Source of the DNA: an uncultured Paracoccaceae bacterium
GTDB lineage: Bacteria > Pseudomonadota > Alphaproteobacteria > Rhodobacterales > Rhodobacteraceae
Reading direction: 5' to 3'
Assembly (NCBI GenBank): GCA_937864535.1
Contig: CALMJS010000017.1
Span: 62,001 to 126,000, forward strand
DNA length: 64,000 bases
Part shown: positions 1 through 8,875 of the stretch, one piece after another
Layout of the letters: every line of letters begins with the position of its first letter
Numbering within the stretch: position 1 is the stretch's first letter
Notes under the pieces: model-generated
What the model saw: the letters and a program-made list of their open reading frames with translations, nothing else
Database searches by the model: none
Told to the model about the DNA's origin: nothing
Position numbers and translations under genes: made by a program

Positions 1-1169
1 GCCAGTTGCGGCATCATCGGGTGATCCGCACCGGCATAGCCGGTATGGATGATCTGCGCGGTCCGGCCAGCGCGGCCAATGCCGCGTGCGCAGGCGTTAC
101 GGAATTTCGACAGGTCGGCGGCGTGCGAACAGGAACACAGCACCAGATAGCCGCCCTCGGCCACCAGCGGCGCGGCCAGACGCGCGACGCGTTCATAGGC
201 ACGCAAGCCCGCCTCGAGCGCCTGTTTGTTCGGGGCAAAGGCGGGCGGATCGCAGACCACGACGTCGAATTGCGCGCCTTCGGCCCCCAAGGCCGCCAAC
301 ATGTCAAAGGCATCGCCCTGACGGGTCGCGAACCGGTCGGCGACTCCCATTGCCGTTGCGCCCTGTTGCGCGAGCGCCAGCGCAGGGGCAGAGCCATCCA
401 CCGCCAGCGCAGAGGTTGCCCCGCCAGCCAAAGCCGCCAGAGAGAAACCGCCGACGTGCGAGAAGACGTCCAAGACCCGCGCCCCATCCGCCAGCGCCGC
501 GCCAAAGGCATGGTTCGGGCGCTGATCGTAGAACAGGCCGGTTTTCTGGCCACCCAGCACATCGGCCATATAGATTGCGCCATTCATCGGCACCGGGATC
601 GGGCCCGTCGGAGCAGGGCCAAAGGCGACGCGCACCTCTTCGGGTAGCCCCTCGAGGCCGCGCGCCCGACCCGAACCGTTCATGATCACGGTCTTGACCC
701 CGGTCACCTCGACCAGTGCGGCCAAGAGCACCTCGAACAAACTATCCGCCCATGCGGCATTCGGCTGGACCACGGCAGTATCGCCAAAACGGTCGATCAC
801 CACCCCCGGCAGGCCATCCGCCTCGGCATGGATCAGGCGATAGAAGGGATCGGCAAACAGCCGCGACCGATGGGCCAAGGCGCGCGCAAATTTCGCGGCA
901 AACCACGCCTGATCAATCACCGCATCCGGTTTTTTGTCGATGACGCGGGCGATGATGCGCGACTCTGGCGTCACCGCAACGAGGGCGAGCGGTTGCCGCT
1001 CTGCATCTTCGAGAATAGTCAGCGTCCCGGCGTCCAGTCCCTTGGTCCGGCGGTCGGTGACCATGTCATTCGAATAGACCCACGGAAACCCGTGGCGGAT
1101 AGCGCGGGCATCGGCCTTGGGCATCAGGCGAACAGTGGGACGGGCGGGGGCGGCAGGGCTTTGTGTCAT
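1..1169 (-). CDS. RlmI-like 23S rRNA cytosine-C5 methyltransferase (3' end beyond the window)
   Basis: The minus-strand frame is open from an ATG at 1169 to the left edge, giving 389 codons. The family is usually close to 395-400 residues, so only the last few residues should be missing. The N-terminus reads like a PUA-type RNA-binding domain (VRLMPKADARAIRHGFPWVY). The second half holds a Rossmann SAM-binding motif (LDVFSHVGGFSLAALA), the substrate-side motif VVCDPPAFAP and a cysteine-rich LVLCSCSH segment. These are hallmarks of the RlmI/RlmK-type family, which makes m5C in 23S rRNA (C1962 in E. coli). A strong ribosome-binding site (TAGGAGG) lies 5-6 bases before the ATG. It stands alone upstream of a lipoprotein gene on the same strand. 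Family assignment is firm; the exact methylated base is inferred. Confidence 0.85.
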   Translation of the reverse strand, partial: MTQSPAAPARPTVRLMPKADARAIRHGFPWVYSNDMVTDRRTKGLDAGTLTILEDAERQPLALVAVTPESRIIARVIDKKPDAVIDQAWFAAKFARALAHRSRLFADPFYRLIHAEADGLPGVVIDRFGDTAVVQPNAAWADSLFEVLLAALVEVTGVKTVIMNGSGRARGLEGLPEEVRVAFGPAPTGPIPVPMNGAIYMADVLGGQKTGLFYDQRPNHAFGAALADGARVLDVFSHVGGFSLAALAGGATSALAVDGSAPALALAQQGATAMGVADRFATRQGDAFDMLAALGAEGAQFDVVVCDPPAFAPNKQALEAGLRAYERVARLAAPLVAEGGYLVLCSCSHAADLSKFRNACARGIGRAGRTAQIIHTGYAGADHPMMPQL

Positions 1170-1209
1170 GCGCCCTCCTACCGCGTTTCCAGCAGCGCGA
1201 AAAGGCCTG

Positions 1210-1791
1210 TTAGCTGAGCTCGGCGGTCAGCGCATCGCGCAAGAAGTCGTGAACAAACATCCGTTCCGTATAACCCTGCGACTCGGTCTCGACCACTTGC
1301 GCCGGAGACATCGCGGGCAGCAGCATATGGACCTCATGCGGGGCCTCTAGGATCGCGCCGGTTTTGGCATCGGTGACGGTAATGCGGGCGAGGATGTCAT
1401 AATCGCCGCGGAAATTATAGCGGGTGTACTGGGTCAAGCCGTGAAACCTGATCAGTTCGACCTCGACATTTACGGGCACATCCCCCCTCAGGGCTTCGGC
1501 ACCGGCGGCGGCCTCTTCGAACAGGACGCGCAGTTGTTCGTGGCGGTCGGGCCCCTGGTCGCCGCGCCAGACGATATCAGCGCGGGGCTTGATCGTGTTC
1601 GCCTCTGACACCGTCAGCGATTGTGGCACCACGACATGGACATCGCGCACAGTGTAACTGCGGCTGGCCTCTATCCCTGGGGACACCAGCTGCGAGTCCA
1701 TCACTGCGTTCCGCGAGGCCTCTGGCATATCCATACACCCCGCCAGTCCGATCAACGTCATACCTGACATAGCGATAGTTAGCTTGTTCAT
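1210..1791 (-). CDS. Small predicted lipoprotein of unknown function
   Basis: This 193-residue protein starts with a signal peptide ending in a lipobox, L16-A17-G18-C19, so it is probably a lipid-anchored envelope protein. I chose the ATG at 1791 rather than an in-frame start 35 codons upstream because the signal peptide begins there and GGTGGAGA precedes it. The mature part is a hydrophilic alpha/beta sequence with no catalytic motif I recognise. It contains a stretch about induced expression of a nucleotide-free beta sheet type (VHVVVPQSLTVSE near residue 49). It resembles uncharacterised Rhodobacteraceae lipoproteins (possibly the DUF6778 group, not certain). It is divergent from edd, with 179 bp between the two starts. 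Confidence 0.7.
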   Translation of the reverse strand: MNKLTIAMSGMTLIGLAGCMDMPEASRNAVMDSQLVSPGIEASRSYTVRDVHVVVPQSLTVSEANTIKPRADIVWRGDQGPDRHEQLRVLFEEAAAGAEALRGDVPVNVEVELIRFHGLTQYTRYNFRGDYDILARITVTDAKTGAILEAPHEVHMLLPAMSPAQVVETESQGYTERMFVHDFLRDALTAELS

Positions 1792-1913
1792 TCCGGTCTC
1801 CACCTGCGGTCCTGATACGCTGGAGTAACGATTGATCCTGCTTTGCGGCGAAATGGCGACAAAACATCGGAAACTTGACGAAATTCCAGCGTTCACTTTC
1901 GGAAAAACTGAGT

Positions 1914-1927
1914 TGTTAGCGTTAACA
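1914..1927. promoter_or_regulatory. LacI-family-type operator upstream of edd-eda
   Basis: The sequence TGTTAGCGTTAACA has perfect TGTTA/TAACA arms around a four-base centre and lies 43 bp before the edd start codon. Even-spaced GTTAnCGnTAAC palindromes are typical LacI-family operators. An almost identical, fully symmetric copy lies before zwf at 52344-52357. The shared regulator is inferred and is not encoded in this window. Confidence 0.6.
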
Positions 1928-1970
1928 TTTGATGCTATTGGCGCTTTAGACCACTCGATGGAGATTCTTC

Positions 1971-3776
1971 ATGGCCCTGAATCAGACGATTGCAGCCGTC
2001 ACCGATCGCATCCGCAGTCGGAGTGCCGACAGCCGTGCCGCCTATTTGGACTTGATGTCTCGGGCAGAGGCCGCTGGCCCGCGCCGCGCCCATCTGGCCT
2101 GCGGGAATCAGGCGCATGCCTATGCCGCCATGGGGCAGGACAAGGACGCGCTGATCGCCGAAAAGGCACCCAATATCGGGATCATCACCGCTTATAACGA
2201 TATGCTCTCGGCACATCAGCCCTATGAGACATACCCGGACCAGATCCGCGCGGCAGCCCGCGCCGTTGGTGCAACCGCCCAGGTTGCGGGCGGCGTGCCT
2301 GCGATGTGTGACGGTGTCACCCAAGGGCAAACGGGCATGGAACTCTCGCTGTTTTCTCGGGATGTGATTGCCTTGGCTGCGGGCGTTGGCTTGTCGCACA
2401 ATACCTTTGACGCTGCCCTCTATCTGGGCGTTTGCGACAAGATCGTTCCCGGTCTCGTGATGGCGGCGGCGACCTTTGGCTATATCCCCTCGATCTTCTT
2501 GCCGGCCGGTCCGATGACCTCGGGCATCGCCAACGATGAAAAGGCCAAGGTCCGTCAGAAATTCGCCACGGGCGAGGCCAGCCGCGCGGAACTGATGGCC
2601 TCGGAAATGGCCTCCTACCATGGTCCGGGAACCTGCACGTTCTATGGTACCGCCAACACCAACCAGATGTTGATGGAGTTTATGGGCCTTCAGCTTCCCG
2701 GTTCGTCCTTTGTGAACCCGGGCACCTCGCTGCGCGATGCCCTGACCACGCAGGCGGTGCACCGCGCCGCGGCGATCACCGCTTTGGGCAATGCTTTCAC
2801 TCCGACCTATAAGGTCTTGGATGAAAAGGCATTTGTAAACGGTTTGGTCGGTCTGATGGCCACCGGCGGCTCCACCAACCTCGTGCTGCACCTTCCGGCG
2901 ATGGCGCGGGCGGCAGGGATTATTCTTGATCTCCAAGACTTCTCTGACATCTCGAACGTCGTGCCGCTGATGGCCAAGGTCTATCCCAACGGGCTTGCGG
3001 ATGTGAATCATTTCCACGCGGCGGGCGGTCTGCAATATATGATCGGCAACCTGCTCGAGCAGGGTCTCTTGCACCGCGATGTCACCACCGTCGCCGGTGA
3101 GGGGTTGGACCTCTACACTCAGGAACCCATCGTGCAGGATGGCACGCTGGTCTGGCGCGACGGCCCGACCACGACGCTGAACGATAAAATCCTGCGCCCG
3201 GCGTCGGACCCGTTCAACCACCACGGCGGCCTGACGCAATTGTCCGGCAATCTGGGACGCGGCGTGATCAAAGTCTCTGCCGTCGCACCGGAACGTCACA
3301 TTGTCGAGGCTCCCTGCCGGGTGTTCAACGATCAGGCCTCGGTCAAAACCGCCTTCCAGAATGGCGAATTTACCGCTGATACCGTGGTCGTCGTCCGTTT
3401 CCAGGGGCCCAAGGCCAACGGCATGCCGGAACTGCATTCGCTGACCCCGACAATGGCGGTGCTTCAGGATCGCGGCCTGCGCGTGGCTCTGGTCACAGAC
3501 GGCCGGATGTCTGGCGCTTCGGGCAAGGTCCCCGCGGCGATCCACGTCAGCCCAGAGGCGGCAGACGGCGGCCCGCTGGCGCGTCTGCGGGACGGCGATA
3601 TCGTGCGTCTGGACGCGACACAGGGCACGCTCGAGGTGCTGAACGTCGATCTGTCGACCCGCGCGGTCGCCACCGCCGATCTGACGGGCAATGGCACCGG
3701 CGTTGGCCGCGAACTCTTCGAGGTTTTCCGCCGCAATGTCGGCCGCGCGACCGAAGGGGCTGCCGTCGTTCTCTAG
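1971..3776 (+). CDS. edd: 6-phosphogluconate dehydratase (Entner-Doudoroff)
   Basis: Edd dehydrates 6-phosphogluconate to 2-keto-3-deoxy-6-phosphogluconate (KDPG), the first committed ED step, in the cytosol. The 601-residue length matches bacterial Edd (about 600). It has the IlvD/Edd hallmarks: [13 protein letters not shown] (112-124), [10 protein letters not shown] (152-161), [12 protein letters not shown] (222-233), a TGGSTN motif, and [10 protein letters not shown] near residue 510. C155 and C222 correspond to expected [4Fe-4S] ligands, making this a client of the Suf system encoded at 24.5-32.7 kb. eda follows 82 bp downstream, separated by a short repeat, so the two are probably one transcript under the palindrome at 1914-1927. 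Confidence 0.95.
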   Translation: MALNQTIAAVTDRIRSRSADSRAAYLDLMSRAEAAGPRRAHLACGNQAHAYAAMGQDKDALIAEKAPNIGIITAYNDMLSAHQPYETYPDQIRAAARAVGATAQVAGGVPAMCDGVTQGQTGMELSLFSRDVIALAAGVGLSHNTFDAALYLGVCDKIVPGLVMAAATFGYIPSIFLPAGPMTSGIANDEKAKVRQKFATGEASRAELMASEMASYHGPGTCTFYGTANTNQMLMEFMGLQLPGSSFVNPGTSLRDALTTQAVHRAAAITALGNAFTPTYKVLDEKAFVNGLVGLMATGGSTNLVLHLPAMARAAGIILDLQDFSDISNVVPLMAKVYPNGLADVNHFHAAGGLQYMIGNLLEQGLLHRDVTTVAGEGLDLYTQEPIVQDGTLVWRDGPTTTLNDKILRPASDPFNHHGGLTQLSGNLGRGVIKVSAVAPERHIVEAPCRVFNDQASVKTAFQNGEFTADTVVVVRFQGPKANGMPELHSLTPTMAVLQDRGLRVALVTDGRMSGASGKVPAAIHVSPEAADGGPLARLRDGDIVRLDATQGTLEVLNVDLSTRAVATADLTGNGTGVGRELFEVFRRNVGRATEGAAVVL

Positions 3777-3783
3777 TGCAATC

Positions 3784-3835
3784 CCTTTCATCTTTCTCTA
3801 AATACCTCCGCCGGAGGCTCCCGCCCTTGCCACCG
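3784..3835. repeat. Intergenic repeat, copy A (edd-eda spacer)
   Basis: The spacer between edd and eda reads, on the minus strand, as a GGAGCCTCCGGCGGAGG palindrome followed by a TATTTAGAGAAAGATGAAAG-like tail. The same core (CCTCCGGCnGAGGTATTTGGGGAAAGATGAA) recurs after lipA (19169-19206) and before the nifS-like gene (25045-25075). All three copies sit just outside a coding sequence. Confidence 0.6.
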
Positions 3836-3858
3836 GTTTTGACACAAAAGGATATGAC

Positions 3859-4500
3859 ATGACGCCCCAAGACGCTTCCATCGCCTCGCGCAAGATTTGC
3901 GATCTGGCCCCGGTTGTTCCGGTTCTGGTGATTGACGATGCGGCCTCGGCTGCCGATCTGGCCCGGGCGCTGGTCGCTGGCGGCTTGCCCGCGCTCGAGG
4001 TGACCCTGCGCACCCCGGCGGCGCTCGACGCCATCCGCGAAATGGCACAGGTGCCGGGTGGTTTCGTCGGTGCGGGCACGCTGTTGACACCCAAGGATGT
4101 CGAGGCCGCCAAAGCCGCCGGAGCGACCTTTGGTGTATCGCCGGGCGTGACCGATGCGCTGCTCGATGCCTGCGAGGCGAATGATCTGCCGCTGTTGCCG
4201 GGCACGTCGACGCCGTCGGATGTGATGAAACTCCTGGATCGCGGCTATACCGTGATGAAGTTCTTTCCGGCCGAGGCCAATGGTGGCGCTCCCGCGCTCA
4301 AGGCGATTGGTGCGCCGATCCCGCAGGTCAAGTTCTGTCCGACCGGCGGCATCAGCATGAAAAACGTGAACGATTATCTGGCGCTGTCCAATGTGCTGTG
4401 CTGCGGCGGCTCTTGGGTAGCCCCGGCCGATAAGGTCAAGGCGGGCGATTGGGCCGGGATCGAGGCTCTGGCCCGCGAGGCTGCCGCGCTGCGCAAATAA
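3859..4500 (+). CDS. eda: KDPG aldolase (Entner-Doudoroff)
   Basis: Eda cleaves KDPG to pyruvate and glyceraldehyde-3-phosphate. The 213-residue length is typical of the class I KDPG/KHG aldolases. E47 in LEVTLRTP, the phosphate-binding PGTSTPSDV segment (114-122) and K134 in VMKFFPAEA fit the family; K134 is the Schiff-base lysine. The PTGGI segment near residue 156 is the second phosphate contact. It follows edd and ends at a strong intrinsic terminator, so edd-eda form a two-gene operon. Confidence 0.95.
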   Translation: MTPQDASIASRKICDLAPVVPVLVIDDAASAADLARALVAGGLPALEVTLRTPAALDAIREMAQVPGGFVGAGTLLTPKDVEAAKAAGATFGVSPGVTDALLDACEANDLPLLPGTSTPSDVMKLLDRGYTVMKFFPAEANGGAPALKAIGAPIPQVKFCPTGGISMKNVNDYLALSNVLCCGGSWVAPADKVKAGDWAGIEALAREAAALRK

Positions 4501-4525
4501 CGCGGCCTTATGTCCGAATGATCGA

Positions 4526-4550
4526 GGGGGCCGCTTGGCCCCCTTTTTAT
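4526..4550 (+). terminator. Rho-independent terminator of edd-eda
   Basis: GGGGGCC (4526-4532) pairs with GGCCCCC (4537-4543) around a GCTT loop and is followed by TTTTTAT. It ends at the stop codon of the convergent tetR gene. Confidence 0.9.
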
Positions 4551-5164
4551 TTGTCCGCCGGGATCAGTCCCAGTCCGCGCAGATAGATACCGACACCGGT
4601 TTCCAGCAAATCCTCGGGCGGGAAGGGTGATTTGGTGCCCGGAGACCCGCGGGCGAATAGTTCCACCACGCCGTGGCTCATGGCCCAGATATGCGCCGAC
4701 ACCATGCGGGCCGGCGGGCGTCGGTCGGCGGGGATATGTGCCGACAGGTTCATCGCGGCCTTTTCCATCACGCCCAGCGCCCGATGGGCGACCGCGCTCA
4801 GATGCGGGTCGCGCTGGATCGAAATCCCGCTTTCGAACATCGCCACATAATGGCCGGGGAATTGCCGGGCAAAGCTCAGATAGGCGCGGCCCGTCGCCTC
4901 AAAGGCCTTGAGTGCGGTGGCATGGTTGGCCCCATAGGCCTTTTCCATCATGTCGGCAAAGACTTCGTACCCTTGCCGCGCGGCCTCGGCGATCAGATCA
5001 TCGCGGCCTTCGAAATGGCGGTAGACGGCGGCTGGGGTGACGCCGGCCTCGCGGGCGGCCTCGGACAGGGTAAATCCGGTGGGTCCTTTTTCCTCGATCA
5101 GGCGCAGACAGGCACTGACGAGGGCTTCGCGCAGGTTGCCGTGATGATAGCCGCTCTTAGCCAT
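4547..5164 (-). CDS. TetR/AcrR-family transcriptional regulator
   Basis: This 205-residue protein (from the ATG at 5164) has the TetR N-terminal helix-turn-helix: [18 protein letters not shown]-like residues at about 31-47, then [13 protein letters not shown]. The C-terminal ligand domain contains a [11 protein letters not shown] segment resembling the WHG subgroup. The start at 5164 overlaps the ppk2 stop by eight bases; a start eight codons further upstream (5188) would overlap more. Tight coupling to ppk2 suggests it is the last gene of the metA-hydrolase-ppk2 cluster. Its target and ligand cannot be read from sequence. Confidence 0.85.
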   Translation of the reverse strand: MAKSGYHHGNLREALVSACLRLIEEKGPTGFTLSEAAREAGVTPAAVYRHFEGRDDLIAEAARQGYEVFADMMEKAYGANHATALKAFEATGRAYLSFARQFPGHYVAMFESGISIQRDPHLSAVAHRALGVMEKAAMNLSAHIPADRRPPARMVSAHIWAMSHGVVELFARGSPGTKSPFPPEDLLETGVGIYLRGLGLIPADK

Positions 5165-6026
5165 GCCAAATGCCGATGCCGCCCGCAATCGCCGGGTCGA
5201 TCAGGCCAAGGGCGGCGGTGTCCTTGTGGGCGTAATTCAGCGGCCAGAGGATCGACCGGATGGTATTCAGACGCGCACGGCGCTTGTCATCAGAGCGGAC
5301 CACCATCCATGGCGCATGCGCGCTATCGGTCCAGCGCAGGGTTTGGGCGATGGCGGCGGTATACTCGTCCCATTTGCGCAGGCCCTCGACGTCGATCCAC
5401 GACAGTTTCCACTGTTTGAGCGGGTCCTTTTCACGGTCCAGAAAACGTTGCAGTTGTGCCGCGCGTCCGACGTTGAGCCAGACCTTGAACAGTTTGATGC
5501 CTTCATCGACCAGCATTTTTTCAAATGGACTGACCTGTTCGAACCAGCGCACCCGTTGATCTTCGCTGCAAAATCCGAACACGTGTTCGACCACGCCGCG
5601 GTTATACCAGCTCCGGTCAAAGATCACGATTTCACCGGCAGTCGGCAGGTGGTCGATATAGCGCTGGAAATACCACTGACCGGCTTCGGTTTCGGTGGGT
5701 TTGGGCAGGGCGACCACACGGGCGCCGCGCGGGTTCAGGTTTTCGGTCAGGCGCTGGATCGTGCCGCCTTTGCCTGCCGCATCGCGCCCTTCCAGCAGGA
5801 TGCACACCCGCTGGCCCGTTGCCTTGACCCAGGATTGCAGGCGTACCAATTCGATCTGCAGCGCCGCCATTTCGGCGTCATAGACCTTGCGTTTGAGTTC
5901 CTGATCGTAGGGAAAATCGGGATCGTGCAGCGACTTGGAGTCGGCCTCCAGAATCGCCTGCCGGATATCGGCCGGAGCCTCGGTTTCGAAATAGCGACTG
6001 ATCGCACCCTCAAATGGCAGGTCCAA
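5157..6026 (-). CDS. ppk2: Polyphosphate kinase 2 family protein
   Basis: PPK2 enzymes transfer phosphate between polyphosphate and nucleotides, usually to make NTPs or NDPs. The 289-residue protein has the family Walker [10 protein letters not shown] (80-88), Walker B with lid arginine FDRSWYNR (136-143), and the conserved PTETE and WYFQRY segments (110-122). The only start that keeps the N-terminus is a TTG at 6026 with GGAGGG five bases upstream; the next ATG is at codon 53, too late. The N-terminal extension and PFEKML segment fit the single-domain PPK2 class that phosphorylates NDPs (class I), but the substrate class is inferred. It lies 15 bp after the hydrolase gene. Confidence 0.9.
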   Translation of the reverse strand: MDLPFEGAISRYFETEAPADIRQAILEADSKSLHDPDFPYDQELKRKVYDAEMAALQIELVRLQSWVKATGQRVCILLEGRDAAGKGGTIQRLTENLNPRGARVVALPKPTETEAGQWYFQRYIDHLPTAGEIVIFDRSWYNRGVVEHVFGFCSEDQRVRWFEQVSPFEKMLVDEGIKLFKVWLNVGRAAQLQRFLDREKDPLKQWKLSWIDVEGLRKWDEYTAAIAQTLRWTDSAHAPWMVVRSDDKRRARLNTIRSILWPLNYAHKDTAALGLIDPAIAGGIGIWHG

Positions 6027-6041
6027 GTTTCCCTCCGTCTT

Positions 6042-7034
6042 TCAGGGCACTATCGCCTGCGCAGGGCCGGAGTTCAATCCGGCGGCCTCTGCGATCCGGT
6101 CGATTGCCGCGACGATCTGCGGCACGCGCGTGTGCTGAATCATGTGACCGCCACCGGCCAGCACCGTCAGCCGCGCCTGCGGTAGGGTTTCTGCCAAGCG
6201 GCGCGAATGGATGTCGAGGCCCACCACGAGATCGGCATCGCCATGCAGGATCTCGATGGGCAGGCCCAGCGCCCCGTAATGTACCGATTGCGCGGTCAGG
6301 TGACGTTTAAGGTCGTTGATCTGGGCGGCATTGGCGCGCATCGACTGGGGACGCACGACCAGCGGCACAGCGCCCCGCGTCAGATAGTCGGGCAACGCCG
6401 GTTCCGGCGCAAAGGCGGCAGCCACCGATTGCTGCATGAACGACGTGGTTACAAGGGCCGATGCCAGCGTCGGCAGGACCGCATTACCGACAGGACGGTC
6501 TAGCACGCGATAGAGCGGTTCGACACCGCCGGGCCACGGGTAAATCGCGCCTGACAGATCCACCACTCCTGCGATGTGATCCGGGAAATGGATCGCCCAT
6601 GCCATCGCGACCGCGCCGCCATAGGAATGCCCCAGAACCAGCGGCCGCTCCGCCCCCAGCGCCAGAGCCGCCCGCTGCAATAGAGCCGCTTGATCGGCGG
6701 GATCGGTCGAGGTGATCGGATCGGACCAGCCCAGTCCGGGCCGATCAAAGACGATGACGCGGTAGCGATCCGCCAGCGCCGGAGCGAGGCTCTGCATCAT
6801 GTCACGGGTATTGCCGCTGGCGCCATGGATCAGCACCAGCGCGGGCCCTTGATCGCCGATGGTTTCATAGTGAACCCGGGTGCCATCCACGGTGATGAAC
6901 TGGCCGGGGGCGGCAAAGTCGCGGTTCCAACCGGCCACCCGCTTGGCCGCCAAAACGGCTGTGACCACCCAGAGGGCGGCCACAGCAACGCAGATTACAG
7001 CGAAGATCTTAGTGACCGATATGAGCCAGATCAT
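6042..7034 (-). CDS. Membrane-anchored alpha/beta hydrolase
   Basis: This 330-residue protein begins with one hydrophobic segment (about residues 4-30), which probably anchors it in the inner membrane with the catalytic domain outside. The fold motifs are clear: the oxyanion LIHGASG (68-74), the nucleophile elbow GHSYGG with S137, a HGDADLVV acid turn with D268, and H297 in GGGHM. The substrate is unknown; the sequence resembles general esterase/epoxide-hydrolase-type proteins. Its ATG lies inside the end of metA (26-base overlap) with no clear ribosome-binding site, so translation is probably coupled to metA. Confidence 0.8.
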   Translation of the reverse strand: MIWLISVTKIFAVICVAVAALWVVTAVLAAKRVAGWNRDFAAPGQFITVDGTRVHYETIGDQGPALVLIHGASGNTRDMMQSLAPALADRYRVIVFDRPGLGWSDPITSTDPADQAALLQRAALALGAERPLVLGHSYGGAVAMAWAIHFPDHIAGVVDLSGAIYPWPGGVEPLYRVLDRPVGNAVLPTLASALVTTSFMQQSVAAAFAPEPALPDYLTRGAVPLVVRPQSMRANAAQINDLKRHLTAQSVHYGALGLPIEILHGDADLVVGLDIHSRRLAETLPQARLTVLAGGGHMIQHTRVPQIVAAIDRIAEAAGLNSGPAQAIVP

Positions 7035-7932
7035 ATGGCGTACTCTGGTAAATTTCGTTTATCCAGTTGCCATATAGGAGGTGCGCGTGGCTTCTCCAGC
7101 GGTTCAAAGGTTTTTGTGATGGATCGTTATCGGGATAGTAGTTTTCCGGCACGTTGATCGGTTTACCGGCTGCAACGTCGCGGTCGTACTCTTCCTTGAG
7201 GGTGCCGCTGTCGTATTCGAAGTGGTTAAAGATATAGAGCGCGCGGTGGCCGGCATCCTCGACCAGACAGGGGCCGGTCTGGTCGCTGTCGATCAGGATA
7301 TTCAAGCCATTATGGGCGGCGATCTCGTCGCGTTTCATTTCCGTCCAGCGGCTGACCGGGATCACCATATCATCCGAGAACCCGCGCAAATACGGCGAGG
7401 CGGGTGCGCAGTTGCGATGCCGCACACAGCCAAACGCCTTGGCGTCGAGGATATGTTTCTGCACCCCGTGGAAATGATAGATCATCGCCATGCCGCCCCA
7501 GCACACGCCAAAGGTGGAATGCACGTGGCTTTGGGTCCAGTTGAACACATCCGTCAGTTCGTCCCAATAGGTCACGTCCTGAAACGGCAGATGTTCGATC
7601 GGCGCGCCGGTGATGATCAGCCCGTCGAATTTCTCGCCGCTGTCCGCAACCTCGCGGAAGGGGCGATAGAATTCGGCCATGTGTTCGGCGGCGGTGTTTT
7701 TGGTTTCGTGTTCCGACATGCGGATCAACGACAGCTCGATCTGAAGCGGCGTCGAGCCCAAGAGGCGCGCAAACTGGTTTTCGGTCTGGATCTTCTTTGG
7801 CATGAGGTTGAGCAGGCCAAACCGCAGCGGTCGGATATCCTGCCGCGCGGCCCGCTCGTCCGACATGACCATCACACCTTCGCGCGAGAGCACGTCGAAG
7901 GCGGGAAGGTTAGCGGGGAGTTTGATAGGCAT
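7009..7932 (-). CDS. metA: Homoserine O-acyltransferase, MetA family (predicted acetyl-CoA type)
   Basis: MetA acylates L-homoserine in the first committed step of methionine synthesis. The 307-residue length is typical. Family residues are visible: K46/K47 in NLMPKK, nucleophile C144 in FGVCWG, and H237 with E239 in FNHFEYD. At the position that sets acyl-CoA choice (Gly111 in E. coli, succinyl; Glu in acetyl-specific members) this protein has E113 in GAPIEHL, so it should use acetyl-CoA. It lies 44 bp after a P-loop ATPase gene. The spacer has an AAGGA-type ribosome site and no SAM-II aptamer that I can recognise. Confidence 0.93.
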   Translation of the reverse strand: MPIKLPANLPAFDVLSREGVMVMSDERAARQDIRPLRFGLLNLMPKKIQTENQFARLLGSTPLQIELSLIRMSEHETKNTAAEHMAEFYRPFREVADSGEKFDGLIITGAPIEHLPFQDVTYWDELTDVFNWTQSHVHSTFGVCWGGMAMIYHFHGVQKHILDAKAFGCVRHRNCAPASPYLRGFSDDMVIPVSRWTEMKRDEIAAHNGLNILIDSDQTGPCLVEDAGHRALYIFNHFEYDSGTLKEEYDRDVAAGKPINVPENYYPDNDPSQKPLNRWRSHAHLLYGNWINEIYQSTPYDLAHIGH

Positions 7933-7976
7933 TATGCGCTGTCCTTTACGTTAGGAAGAGGGCTGATGTAATCCCG

Positions 7977-8840
7977 TCAGCCGCGGGCCTCAAGAGTGCG
8001 GGCGATCAAATCGTCAAAGTCCTCGGCTGACTTTACGGCATAGACCTCTTCGGCTTGCAGCGTGATACCCCAGCGTTCCGCCATGGCGCGGTAACGTGGC
8101 TGGCGATGGTCCAGCGCCATGCGGTAGGTCCAGCGGATGAAATCGTCGGGGTCTACCTCGTGGTCGGAGAGACCGGTTTCATCCAGATAGCCCTCCCATG
8201 CGGCATCGAGGAACTCTGGCTGATAGGCCATCGGTTTCGGTGCGCGGTCAAAGCGGCGGCAGAGCTCGTCGATATGGGCGTCATTGCCTTCGATCCAGAT
8301 GATCAGGCAATGCGCGGCGAGGGCGGACATGATCGGATCGTTGGCATCCAGAGGATCGACCCATTCGCAAATCGACCCGCCGGTATCGCAGATGAAATGC
8401 GGATAGCCATAGAGGGCCGCAGACCGCCGGATGAAATACGACGTATCCATCAGCGCGTCGATTTCGGCACGCCGGAACTGGTCTTGGCGACGGCGGTATT
8501 CGTCGATCGGCAGCCCGCCCAGATCGGGATTGCCGGGTTTGCCCAGATAGCTGGAGACCGGGCTGAGGTTATCAAAGGTGATGTTCGATCCGATATAGAT
8601 CGAATCCGACATCAGGAGGTCCCGCAGGAACGGAACCTTCATCGCCTCGGCCTTGGCGTTGTCGGCGATGTATTCGCCCATGTAGCGCGTGCCAATGCGG
8701 TAATCGACAGAGTAGTGGAACCAGTCCCCCTGTGCCCGCAAAAGGTTAGAGACATAGGTCTTGCCCAGTCCGGACATGCCGAACAGCAGGACGTGTTTAT
8801 TCGGCGCTTCGCGCCAATCTGCGGCGGTCTGATAGATCAT
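7977..8840 (-). CDS. P-loop NTPase of unknown function upstream of metA
   Basis: This 287-residue protein has a Walker A motif, GMSGLGKT (21-28), close to the N-terminus. This is the layout of small kinases and of some AAA-like ATPases. Further on are a DYRIGTRYMGEYI segment (about 46-58) and a CDTGGSICEW segment near residue 153, which could hold Walker-B-type acids. No signal peptide or membrane segment is seen. I recognise it only as a conserved ATPase-type protein of Rhodobacterales; substrate and role are unknown. It reads into metA on the same strand with a 44-bp gap, so co-transcription is likely. Confidence 0.7.
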   Translation of the reverse strand: MIYQTAADWREAPNKHVLLFGMSGLGKTYVSNLLRAQGDWFHYSVDYRIGTRYMGEYIADNAKAEAMKVPFLRDLLMSDSIYIGSNITFDNLSPVSSYLGKPGNPDLGGLPIDEYRRRQDQFRRAEIDALMDTSYFIRRSAALYGYPHFICDTGGSICEWVDPLDANDPIMSALAAHCLIIWIEGNDAHIDELCRRFDRAPKPMAYQPEFLDAAWEGYLDETGLSDHEVDPDDFIRWTYRMALDHRQPRYRAMAERWGITLQAEEVYAVKSAEDFDDLIARTLEARG

Positions 8841-8875
8841 GATGCGGTTTCCCTAATCGGCTAGGGGCGGTTTCG

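Noticed and set aside
1935-3791. A 618-codon minus-strand ORF opposite edd
   Set aside because: It is the antisense of a confidently identified gene and has no family motif; high GC creates such shadows. The same applies to long ORFs opposite sufB, sufD, typA, zwf, pgi, guaB and others.
7933-7976. SAM-II riboswitch upstream of metA
   Set aside because: The gap to the preceding stop is 44 bp, and I found no SAM-II core or pseudoknot pattern.
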